From the NCBI GenBank assembly GCA_020912385.1, contig CP087209.1, forward strand, positions 434,001-498,000: a DNA stretch of 64,000 nt, written 5' to 3'. Under the pieces are notes generated by a model. That model was given only the letters and a program-made list of their open reading frames with translations. It made no database searches and was not told the DNA's origin. This document shows, one piece after another, positions 48,445 through 58,879 of the stretch (its first letter is position 1; every line of letters begins with the position of its first letter). A program made the position numbers and the translations under genes. The DNA comes from Neofusicoccum parvum (lineage: Eukaryota; Ascomycota; Dothideomycetes; Botryosphaeriales; Botryosphaeriaceae).

Positions 48445-49664
48445 AGTTGATTGACATGATTGTATGTGTGTTTCGAGTATATGCGGGATGAGTATCGTTT
48501 TCCTTCTCTCCTTAATTTCTTTTTGTTTTCTACAGCATGGTCTGGTGCGTTGGGGTAGGTACATTTTCTTCTTCTCTTCTGCCCCTTGTCTTTTCCTCCA
48601 AGAGCCGAGTCTCTTGAAGAAAGACTGGCGGCCCCTCCTAATCTACAGAGATGCATGCGTTCATCGTCTCTAGTTTATTTCCTTTCTGCATCAGCGGTGC
48701 TGGGGTTTGTATCACTTTTTTTTTCGTTCTTTTTCTCTTCGTAACAACAGAACTGCATACACATGTAGATTGAAACGTAGGCTGAGCCGAGCGAAGCAAT
48801 GTGTACAAGCAGCGCAGCTCATGGCACTGTTTACTCTTCCAACCCGCGTGGAGCTTGACGCTCTCACGACGGGATGGAACGGAATACAAAGAACACTTTG
48901 AACTACATCCACACTCGCAAGATCAATGCAACCGTGGCCAACGAGATTCTCCAGGTTTCCCGAGAAACAGAGCGAACGACAAGTTCTCCCAGCAGAAACC
49001 TTCGTCATCGCCCCATACAGACATGTCACAAAACGGGGCCATGCAAGCATCAAGTTCTCGGCTTGCTGCGGTTCAGAGAGTTACCTACTCAGTCATGTTC
49101 CTGGCCAGCCACCCACCACCCCTTTCCTACTCTGTATACCGCTGCATGCCTATAATGAGGCTGTCCCACCCCACCCTTCCCGCCTGGTCCGCAGGCGCGA
49201 CACGACAGACTGTGACTCACGTACGCGTACGTACATAGCCACATGCCGGAGCGCGCCCAACGAGCAACACACGACTCGGCGGGTGGTGCAACAGTGGAAG
49301 AGGGAGAGGGAAAAAAGGGAGAAAACAAAAACGATTGGCCATGCTCGACTCAGGACCGGGCGTCTCGTTGGTAGGTCGGCGAGCGATCCGACGTGCAAAA
49401 ATAGAAAAGAAAAACAAGACTCCACGTATGCTGGCACGCGACCGGAGCACATTCATTGGGCGCTCGACGAAAGCGAAGAACCGGTCAAGCCCTACTTTTT
49501 CCCGCCGACCCTATCTTACACGCGTGCGTGCGTCGTACGTCTACTTTTTTATCTGCTCCGCTGCAGCCTAACCGCTGCGTCCCAACCCATCCCACCCACC
49601 CATCCATCCATCGGGCAGCGACGCCCAACAAACACGGCCCCGCGACTCGACTCGACTCGAGACG
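48445..49664. other. convergent 3' intergenic region
   Basis: Separates the VOC fusion gene and gaa1. Includes poly-T/pyrimidine runs near 48710-48740 and a CTCGA tandem near 49647-49660. No supported gene. Confidence 0.55.
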
Positions 49665-51713
49665 TCACCCGAAGAACGACCCCGTCACCACCACCGCGCC
49701 CACGAACCACGCCGGCCACCACACCAGCCACACGACCACCTGCGTCCACAGGCCCCACACGTGCCACCCGAACGCGGCGTGCACCAGCACCTGCCTGACG
49801 GCGTCCAGCCCGACCCAGTGGCCGGCGGCCAAGCCCTTGCCCATCAGCTCCTGGCTGGCGATGCCGACGACGGTGACGGGGCTGAGGGCGGCGAGGAGCG
49901 CGTACTGCAGGGCGGCGAGGGCGACGCGGCGCTGCTTGTTGGGAGCGGAGACGGGCCGCACGAAGGTGAGGGGCGCGGCGCAGAGGCCGACGAGGAAGGA
50001 GAGGGAGAAGTTGAGCGTGGCGAGCGCGGAGAAGAACATGCCTAGGATGAGGAGGGAGAGGCATTGAAGAAGGCAGGCTTCTTGCGGGGTCGGGCGGTGG
50101 AGGCGGGAGAGGAGGAAGGAGGTTAGAGGGGGTGCGATGAGGGTGAGGATGGAGACGAGGATGAAGGCGGCGCCGAGGTGCTGAGCAGGCGGTTAGTGGG
50201 GAGTTGTCAAGTCGGGGTTGTGGAATGCTTTGGGTACTCACGTCACCTGAGGTGTGGTTGAATATGTTGAGCGGGATGAGTCCAAGGAAGTGGGCGCCGC
50301 TGACGAAGGCAAGAGGGAGGAGAAGACTGCGTTCGACAGTTGTGAGAATGATGGACGGCACGGCAGAGACCTTGTCGCCCTCCTTGACGAGGGTCATGTC
50401 TGGCTTCTTCTCGTCCTTGGTCTCGGTAGAGGCAGGCTTCTCCTGCGGGGGAGGAGGGCGTCCACTCTGAACCCAGAGCGCAATAGCCGTGATGGTGAAA
50501 TTGACAGCAATCAGCATGGCGCTGGGCAGGTAAGTGCCGATGCTAACAAAGCGATTGGCCTGCATCAGGAGGTAGAAGAAGAAACTCTGGTGCAGATGTT
50601 CGAGGAGGTTGTTCAAGCTGCGGAACAAGCTCTCAACCGTTCTTCCCAGAGACATCTCATCATGCCATCCATCTCCCACAGTCTGGAGCGTTATAGCGTC
50701 TACGTGGTAAGGAATGAAGGCGCTGTGGGGACCAGAGGCATGGCCAAGACCCTGGCTGATCATGCCGCGGAGCATGGTCTTGAGTCGTTCCTCGTAGCTG
50801 TCCTTGTGGTCCCACATACGCTGTAACGTGCACCCCATGCCCATCTGTCCACTTGCAATGGAGACGGCGGTGTTGAAGAGATCCAGATTTGGTAGCTGGC
50901 CGTTGATACCGTCATACAGAACGTGGAGCTTATCGAAGCGGTGACCCCACGGGCCAGCCGGGTACTCAATGGCAACAGCACCCTGGAGAGCACCGCTCTT
51001 GAGAGGAAGGGCCTCGATTTTCCTCGGGTCATGAGCATTGTGGTAGGCGTCGACCCATGCTTGGGATCCTGCGGTGCTGTCGCTGGTGATCAACACTATA
51101 ATGTCCTTGGACCAGAGGGACCATCCTACACAAGTGTTATCCAATTGCTCATGCAAGACCATAGAGCGGGCCCATACTCTTGAAATAGCGTGCGAGAGTG
51201 AGGGCCAGAGCAACGCCGCTCTGGTTGATCTCGCCATTGACCGTCTCCCAAGAGGCGACCAGCACGACAGCTTCTGTAGCATCCGCGCGCGGGCCCTGCA
51301 ACACACCATACACATTCTCGCCCACTGTGTCCTTGCCGGGGGTCCTGTAGGTGTACTTTTGGCGGGCAGTCTTCAGGCCGGTGGTCTTCAGGAGTTCCTC
51401 CAAGATCTGGCTTCGCCTGCACGGCAGGGTCAGCCCTGTTCCTCAACCACACGCGGCGGGCGACAGACTCATCTTGATCCTTGTCCAGGAGGGCATGCAC
51501 CTCATGCCTGTATGCGCGGAAGATGTTGTGCTCGCTGCCGCCGAGATACGTGTGGACCTGGCCGGGCAGCAGAGCGTTCTCGGAGATGTAGGTCTGGCGC
51601 GAGTACTCGTCCAATGGCAGCAGGAACAGCCAGATGACGCCGACGACGATGCACAGGGCGGACAGGTAGGGCGGGATCTTCAGTATGCGGGCGTCGCGGC
51701 GGAGGCCAAGCAT
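49665..51713 (-). CDS. gaa1: GPI transamidase subunit Gaa1
   Basis: Seen: four exons, 51469-51713, 51178-51416, 50242-51125 and 49665-50180, in phase, 627 residues. An N-terminal signal-anchor helix (YLSALCIVVGVIWLFLLPLD) is followed by the luminal domain (TYISENALLPGQVHTYLGG; GLKTARQKYTY; GVALALTLARYFKRWSLWSK; IIVLITSDSTAGSQAWVDAYH), then YLLMQANRFVSIGTYLPSAM and about seven C-terminal membrane helices. Known: Gaa1 is part of the ER complex that swaps C-terminal signals of precursors for GPI anchors; its luminal part is peptidase-like. It is divergent from rbd2 with 296 bp between the start codons, so expression may be linked. Confidence 0.95.
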
Positions 51714-52009
51714 GGCGGGAGCTTCGGGGGAGACACAGTGTCAGCTGGCGGCGGAAGAGCGCGGGGACGGCGGCCAGGCGCATACCGATCAGAGCCATTC
51801 CGGGCGCGTTCGGGGTATTCCAGACGGCGGCAACCTCATGGGCGCAGCGGGTGCGCGGTCGTGGGAGCTGTGCGAGCTGTGGGAGCTGCCGGACGCCAGC
51901 AGCGGACCTGAGCTTGCCGGCGTGTCGGCGCTTTGCAGCGCGTGTTTCCGTCGCGTCGCTCGCTCTCTCTGATCCTCCGCGGCCGCCCACCGTCCTCGCC
52001 CGCAACACC
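51714..52009. promoter_or_regulatory. shared divergent promoter of gaa1 and rbd2
   Basis: 296 bp separate the two start codons; both genes must have their promoters here. GC-rich and without a clear TATA box. Confidence 0.5.
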
Positions 52010-53020
52010 ATGGCCTTCAAGCTGCCCAATCTCAACCCCGCGCGCTTGCGCTCCTACGTCTTCCGCCTGCCGCTGTGCACGCGCGTCATCCTTCTGATCA
52101 TCGTCGCGCTCTGGACCGCCAGCATCTTCCATCCCGGCCTGCGCCAGACCTGTGCCCTGGTTCCTGACCAGGTCAGCATAACTGCCGGTAAGTCCGCCGA
52201 CGATCGGGTGCAGATCCATCTTGCGCAACCAAGATTCCTGCTGACTTTGTGGTGCTGTGCAGCCTTCCGTCTGAACACCTTCCCCGTCACCCACGTCGGC
52301 TTCTTCCACGCCCTCTTCAATCTGCTCGCCATCGCCCCGTTGCTCGAGCGCTTCGAAGCCGAGCATGGCACTCTGGTGTCCTTTGCCCTCTTCTCTGGGC
52401 GTACGTCTCCATAATGCCCGTCTGTATCCCACCACCTGCTTACCAGACCAGCCTTCGCGACGATTCCCGGCCTGCTGTACATAATCATTGAGCGCGGAAT
52501 CCTGAGGGGAAACACGGCCGTCCAAGGCGCGAGGTATGCCCGCCAGTCGCTGCGCCATATCTGGTCTGACAATTGGCAGTGTCTGGGTCTTCCTTCTCCT
52601 CGCAGTCGAGGCTATGAAGACGCACAAGGCGAATCCCTACTTCAGGTACCACCCGCAACATCCCGGTCGTATCCGGCGCTGACACGTTGAAGCCTTGGGC
52701 CATACAAGATTCCGACCTGGACCACTCCCCTCATGCTCATCCTCGTTACCAGCTTCCTCGTGCCCAACACCAGCCTGATTGGCCACCTCTGCGGCGCCTT
52801 CGTTGGCTACCTCTGGGGCCTGAACTACATCAAGTTCCTCGCGCCGCCAGAGAAGATCCTCCGCTGGATTGAGAGCAAGCTCAACCTTCTAGCAAGATTG
52901 CCGCACTACGTCTCCGTCGACCGCTCTACCTTTGGTCGCTACGGCGTCCTGCCCTCTACCACTCCACTGTCTACCCTGCCCTCGGGCATGGTTGGCTCCA
53001 CTCAGCGACTGGGTCCGTAG
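52010..53020 (+). CDS. rbd2: rhomboid-family intramembrane protease Rbd2
   Basis: Seen: five exons, 52010-52187, 52263-52400, 52452-52533, 52580-52645 and 52693-53020, with introns of 46-75 nt; 263 residues. Start MAFKLPNLNPARLRSYVFRL. Helices include VILLIIVALWTASIF, HVGFFHALFNLLAIAPLLE, FATIPGLLYIIIERGI, VWVFLLLAVEA and TPLMLILVTSFLV. The putative catalytic Ser is in NTAVQGAS (its codon is split by intron 3) and the His in SLIGHLCGAFVGYLWG. The tail has a Ser/Thr/Pro-rich end. Known: Rbd2 is a Golgi rhomboid; in Aspergillus and fission yeast rhomboids of this type act in SREBP activation under low oxygen. That role is an inference here. Confidence 0.93.
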
Positions 53021-53807
53021 TCATGAACCGGGCCGAAGCGTGTTGTAAGTGTGTCCATACAAGGCGTTGGATTCCTGGATCCTTGGCGCCACGATTGCGC
53101 GTTCTTTTGGGGTTTCGGCGCGGGAAAAAGCGATGCGGTCACGATATTCAAAACAGCGACAGCATGAAGACGCATGGCGATATAAGAACGAGACATCTGT
53201 AGAACTACCAGTGTGAGGCGCCGTAAAGTCGTACTCTTTGAATAAGTTTTCCGGTACGCAATACATAATACTACCACAGCGTAACAAACGCATTCGTTTA
53301 CCTTGTGAGGCTGGCCAGGTAGATTGGGGAAGTGTGCATGCCTTCATGGGCTATTGGAGTGTTGGTCCGGACGGGTTTGACATTTCCTTCATTACGCATC
53401 GACGTCTAGATGAACAAGTGCTTCGACTGCCCGTAGGTGAAGAGTAAGTCCATTTTGCAATATATCACTGACTGATCATGCGTTGTTTGCTCCACGCTCT
53501 GAGCAAAAAGAAGCTGTACAACTGCAAAATGAGAGCCACAGCTGGTACTCGCATTGCGTTCGTCTTGTTTCAAACATAGGAGCGGCCGCGCACACCAAGG
53601 CCTGCAAGGCCAACCACCGATTCCATGAGTGAGGGGAACATTTCCAAAGCAGGATGGAAGGACCATGAGCACCTTGACCAGCCCGGAGTGAACCCCTGAA
53701 GTTCTCTTGGGTCAAAAGGGTGCCAGCCAACGTTGGGAGTTGCGGACCTTTCACGCCATCACGTGCTGTTCAATATATTGTTTCCAAGTCGCCGGCTTCT
53801 GCATTGT
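53021..53807. other. intergenic, rbd2 to tRNA-Ser
   Basis: 3' flank of rbd2 and sequence upstream of the tRNA. Short frames only; nothing supported. Confidence 0.55.
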
Positions 53808-53954
53808 GGCACAGTGCCAGAGTGGTATGTTACTTCCTGCCTGCCGTCTCCGATCTTTCACTAACAGTCCCTAGGTTAATGGGTCAGACTTGAATGCAAC
53901 GCATTTGGTCATCTGATGGCTTCGGCCTCGCAAGTTCGAATCTTGTCTGTGTCG
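53808..53954 (+). tRNA. tRNA-Ser(UGA) with two introns, one spliceosomal-like in the D-loop
   Basis: Seen: acceptor strands GGCACAG (53808-53814) and CTGTGTC (53947-53953) pair over 7 bp with one G-U; discriminator G at 53954, usual for Ser. Box A-like TGCCAGAGTGGT is 53815-53826. T-arm GCAAG-TTCGAAT-CTTGT is 53930-53946. Anticodon stem TCAGA (53884-53888) pairs with TCTGA (53912-53916); anticodon TGA is 53891-53893. A 16-nt intron (53895-53910) lies at the canonical site after base 37. The variable arm is a GGC/GCC stem with a TTCG loop. In addition, 50 nt (53825-53874) interrupt the D-loop; removal restores stem CCA/TGG and loop GAGTGGTTAA. A T5 terminator follows. Spliced length is 81 nt. 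Confidence 0.9.
53825..53874 (+). other. 50-nt spliceosomal-type intron inside the tRNA D-loop
   Basis: Begins GTATGT, contains a CACTAAC branch region after a pyrimidine-rich stretch, and ends CCCTAG, 12 bases or so after the branch adenosine. Its length equals the commonest intron length in neighbouring protein genes (several at exactly 50 nt). Because of a repeated G the cut could shift by one base with the same product. Confidence 0.75.
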
Positions 53955-56900
53955 TGTTCTCTTTTTGTCCTCGTCAAGTCACCTCCCCGTCCAGCCTGGA
54001 CGGCGACTGCGTACACGGATGACTGTTGTTCTCTTTTGGCGTCATTGGCAAGCAGCGAGGTTGTTCATTCGTCGTGTGCTAAATGCTCAAGTTTAGCGCG
54101 GCGCAAAAATCACTCTACCATCGTACCATTTACAACTTCTTTCGCGAACTAACATCCAAGACCACAATTCACGTATATTCGTACAAGCTATGCGCGTCGA
54201 AGAGATCCCCTGCATCTCGTTAAAAGCTTTAAAGTTGCTCATCGAGTGCTGCTAATATCCAACGGCTATTACAACCAAACAAGGACGCATTTAGCCTTTT
54301 TTTTAAGCGCTCTCGCACGTCTACGTGGCATTTCATACTCTTGACCTGGGCTTCATATGACTATCATAAGATTCAGCCAATGCTACGAAGAGTGCCTTCC
54401 GGCCACGCTTCCCTCTGTGTTTTGTGGAATCAATTTCGCTTCACAAACGCTCGTCAACATTCCAGCCTGATACGTTGAACGTTCCCGTCCGTGCTTTCAA
54501 TGTTGCCTTCAGTGCGCTTGCCTACACCCCATCGTAAAATGCCGAAGTTTTTGGTATGGTATAGCCTGAGTGGTGAAGCCGCTGAAAGCTGGCCGGCCAT
54601 GCCGTACGGAATTCTCCCTAGGGTTTTGTTTCCAGTCTCCAGCACATTTCAGTGTATCTTCTCTGCTTTTCACCCCTTCACACGTGGACAAAAGCCGCCG
54701 TGAGCTGCACACTCTTAAGTCCTTTGTCTCTATTCGACAGCCGAGTATAAGACAGATTCCGAGCCACAATACCTAAAGGAAATCCCATCTCAAGAGTTGC
54801 TCATGCATTCATCTCGAATAATGGGACGTAATGGAGCTCGGATATTTGAAAGCTGCTGAGCTCACACCAACTTGAAGTAGGAGAACGTTATTGAAGCATT
54901 TGCTCTCTGGCCGAATCAGTTTATCAGTTGTTTTGTCACAGTATACCTGTGGCGTGAAGGCAGATGTTGGCCTTTTGGCAGGCTCCGGCAACACTGTTTT
55001 CCCAGTATGATACTCACCCCCAAATATGTGGTCCCGTTGCCTAGAACAGGCCGTGTAGTTGCTCCGGGGAAAGTGGTAAAAATTTGTGTGATACTAGGTG
55101 AGACCACCACATTTCGTCACACACAGGCACGATCGGCTGCAACAACAATGAGAACGTAGAATTTTATTTATAAGAGCGTTATTGAATGAAGCAAGGCAAT
55201 CAATGCAATATGCTGTAATGTTGTGTGCATTCTGGAGAAGTCCAAACGAGCTCTGTCATGATTCTGCTGGTCTTCATCCTCCTCTCAAACACAACTAACC
55301 TTACACTTGAAGAAAATTCAGCAAAAGAAACCCGTCAGTGCGGATTGCTGTATGAACTAGCAAATACCGGTGTTACCGTTTAGTTTTAGAGAACAGAATT
55401 GTGTCGGAGGAAGGATGTCCAATGAAATGGAAGGCAAATGTTGACTCTCAAAGTCTTGTCTGCGGAACCCACCATTCCGCAACTGATTAGCCTATCTAAT
55501 TAGGTATCTGCCCTGTTGCTGCTGCTTGAGGTTTTACATCCCACATACTACAATTCAGTTCCCTATTCGGCTGGAATGCTTGCTCCACAGGATTCGTTTA
55601 CCAATCCTGAGCCTCCGACCCAGGCGGAGAAGCACATCAGCCTTCTCTTGTCCAGAGACAACCATCTAGCAAACCGTATTCATCTTTTAATGAAATCAGT
55701 ATCCTCAAAGCCATTCTTGGAGACGTAGTCAAATTACTGAGTAGAATCAATCACTGCATAGTATATACTGCGGTGAGACAACCATCTACAGTGGACCGTC
55801 CTCGGAAAGCCAGGCATGACGGCTCAGATGAATATTCTCTATTCAGCGTTCAACGAGTGAGGGCATTGGTATCAGGGCGAGTGGGTGTCCCTGAGGAAGT
55901 ACCCCACGATGCCTCCACTGCACTGGTATGTCGAAACTTGCGCAGCACAGAGATCGGGAACACGGTCTCAATGAGCAAGCTGGTTCATATCATGTATATC
56001 AATCGTTTTCAACCCCATTGTTCAATGTCACTTGCGGTTGTAAGCGGAGGACATGTAGAAAGCTTCCCGATATCTGGCAAAAAGAGCAAACTCCAAGAGT
56101 AACCAGTGACATCCGTATGGCTGAAGGCCTTTCTTTGTACGAAGCTCCAAGAAGGAAGCAAAGAAAGAAAGAAAGGTCATAAAACAGCTTTCTCGGCAGT
56201 ATTTCCGTAGCCGATTAAAAAATATCAGTCTTTTCCCACTACCAAACTTCTAAAGAATAGAATGTACGGGAGTATGTACGCACCAAACTCAGGAAAGCTT
56301 TTACGAATGAAATCTTCTACTCCAAGCGGTAGTATGTAAAGTATCAGATAGATGAGAGAGTATCCATCCGTTGCCGCAGTGCCGGAATGATGCAGGGTCT
56401 TTATCAGAGTGAGGCTATACTCAGGGCGCCACTCACTATGCCGTTCGGACGTATTTAGTAATAGCTAATTTCCTGCTTATCTACATAGCAAGAAGTGAAG
56501 GTTGGGCAAGCAATTTAGCAAGTCGCTCGAGAAATTTTACTTGAAAATCAACTACCTGCTTCCGAAAAAAAGTTGAGTTTTGGATACTTTCCCTCCCACG
56601 AACTGTCGTGGAGTCACCCCCTCCTTCTCTCGGTAGATACTACGTAAACTGTTACCGTAGATCAGGCATCTTATCTATAGTCAAGTCAAGCATTTTATAC
56701 ATACCTGATGCCCATGAAAGTACGCACGTGTTGCAATAATCGCCGAATTGATCTCGTACAAAAGTCTTTTAGAAGGTCTGATCCAGCCAGTTATAACTCT
56801 TGTTAGTCGGAATTCCTTCCACCTTGCCGCCTGGGCCTGTTCAATTGCCGTCACCATGTCTGTTCTTCCACTCGCTCTACCAAATCTACTCGCCGCCTCT

Positions 56901-57957
56901 GGCCAAACAAAAAGGAGGTACGTACCACGCACCACGCCTCAGTCCATTGGTTCCTTCTCTCCTTAAGTAGATCAGCCAATCAATTACGTGCAGTAGATCT
57001 TCAACCAATCTTCAGTGCCCGAGTTTCCCCACCCCGACTCGTTGACGTCAGCAATGCAGCCATTGGCCGCCAAAGACTATTTGTGAGGAGCCGAAACAAA
57101 ACGTCAGATAAGGCTTGACGCTAAAAGTAAGAATAAAAATAGTTAGCGGCGTTATAATTGGCTCAGAAAGTGCAAGAAAAAGCAAGGGATGTGGCCACTC
57201 AGCGTTGAGAGTATCTCGAGAGTATGCGCGCTGACGCGGTGGTCGCACTCAGCCACAGAACAGACAACATCAGTCGCTAAAATAGATGCGCGAGTAAGAA
57301 CACTGACCACATGGATGAGAAGTAGGAGGCTGTGAGCGGCGGTGGGGCATGTTTGGGTTTGAGAGCTTTTTGGCTCGAGTAAGCCTAAGAGGGCAGCATC
57401 CAGACATCCGGGTAGCTGAGTGTAAAGCGTGAGATGGGCCTTTCGCTGCCCGGAGGCGTGCTCGTCGGTCAGACGACCGTTTGATACAGACCGGAGGTGT
57501 GTGCTGGTAGCCTTTCAATCCACGCTAAAGCTAAAGGCCCTATGGCTGAAAAAGCGTTCGGAAAGGAATGTTCCGCCGACAGATTTACAGCAACCAAGCA
57601 TGTCATCGCACAGAGAGCAAAGCCAAAAAATTAGAGCAGATTAAATCATCATTCATTCAAGTCCATTCTTGAAGATTGCTACGCACCATTCGCTCTTTTT
57701 GGTGCGAAGAATGATAAAAGGATGTCTAGACATCATTGTCCGAAAACGACAAGAGACATGCTAGTGTGAGCCAACGCCTTCCAACCACAACCATAAAAGA
57801 CAGGTAAAATCATTCCAGGGGCTCTCATTGGGAAGTCCTCAGTGACGGGCAAATATCGGAGATAGAGGTTGCAAGGTTGAGGCCGGATGATGAGGGGGGA
57901 GCCTCCACCAATTCGTCGCGCCCTGGAGGCCAGTCGAGTCATGTACGATCCGCTATC
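53955..57957. other. 4-kb AT-richer gene-poor stretch
   Basis: Apart from the tRNA terminator at its left edge, I see only short frames with stops throughout. The base composition is more AT-rich than the genes on either side, as in fungal intergenic blocks with decayed repeats, but no terminal repeat or transposase remnant is recognisable. It includes the 3' flank of the melanin reductase. Confidence 0.55.
53962..53966 (+). terminator. RNA polymerase III oligo-T terminator
   Basis: Five T lie eight bases beyond the tRNA discriminator base, the normal place for a Pol III stop. Confidence 0.75.
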
Positions 57958-58879
57958 TTACATGCAAGCAGCACCGTCAATGCCCTAATGGTGGTTAGTA
58001 GGAATTTGGGGATTTTGATAGGCGGTTGACTTACGATGACCTTGCCGTTCACCCACTCGCCGTCCTGGGAGGCGAGGAAAGCAACAACGCGGGCAATGTC
58101 GATGGGCTGGCCGACACGGTTGTGGGGAGACCAGGTAGCAGCATACTCGTCGACCTCGTCGTTGGAGAGGTTCTCGCCGTTCGGGATGTACTCCTTGCAG
58201 ACGGCGTGGTACATGTCGGTCTTGATACCACCGGGAGCAACGCAGTTGACAGTGATCTTCTTGTCACCAGCGTCAATGGCCATGCAGCGGACGAAGGTCT
58301 CGATGGCGCCCTTGCTGCCGGAGTAGAGGGTGTGCTTGGGAACGCCCTTGGCCTGGCCGGTGATGGAGCCCATCAGGATGATGCGGCCACCCTCGGACAT
58401 GTGCTTGTACGCCTCACGGGCGACGAAGAACTGGCCACGGGTGTTGATGCTCATGACGCGGTCGTACTCCTCCTCAGTGACGTCCTTCAGGTGGCCGAAG
58501 GAGACGACGCCGGAGTTGGAGCAGCAGATGTCGAGCTTGCCGTAGTGCTCGACGACCTTGTCCATGAGCTCGATGGTCTCGGCAACATTGGCGACGTTGG
58601 CCTTGACGGCAATGGCGTCAGAGCCAATCTCCTTGATCTGATTGACGACCTTCTCCGCGGCCTCGGAGCTGTTGGCGTAGTTGACGACAACCTTGGCGCC
58701 GCGGCGGGCGAGCTCGAGAGCCATCTCCTTTCCGATACCACGGCCTGCAATGCTGGTGGTCAGGGAGGCAGATAGTGGTGCAGGAATCAGCGCTACTCAC
58801 CAGAGCCGGTGACGACGGCGACCTTGCCCTCCAGGCTCCAGCTGGGGGTGATGGAGCTTGAGCCGTTGCCAATTGCCAT
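57958..58879 (-). CDS. thr1: tetra/trihydroxynaphthalene reductase of DHN-melanin synthesis
   Basis: Seen: three exons, 58801-58879, 58035-58744 and 57958-57984 (the last only 9 codons with stop), in phase, 271 residues; intron 2 is exactly 50 nt. NADPH loop [45 protein letters not shown], catalytic Ser in [13 protein letters not shown] and [13 protein letters not shown], the specificity segment [21 protein letters not shown]-terminus [12 protein letters not shown]. Known: these reductases convert tetra- or trihydroxynaphthalene to scytalone or vermelone and are the target of tricyclazole-type inhibitors. A TATATAG box lies about 120 bp upstream. A Cmr1-like regulator lies about 4.8 kb away, as in melanin clusters of related fungi. 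Confidence 0.93.

Noticed and set aside
53825..53874. The D-loop insertion as an archaeal-type bulge-helix-bulge intron
   Set aside because: No helix flanked by two three-base bulges can be drawn at the borders, whereas donor, branch and acceptor match the local spliceosomal consensus.
53021..57957. Possible transposon block in the AT-richer region around the tRNA
   Set aside because: No terminal repeats, target duplications, transposase or reverse transcriptase fragments could be recognised by eye; composition alone is not enough.
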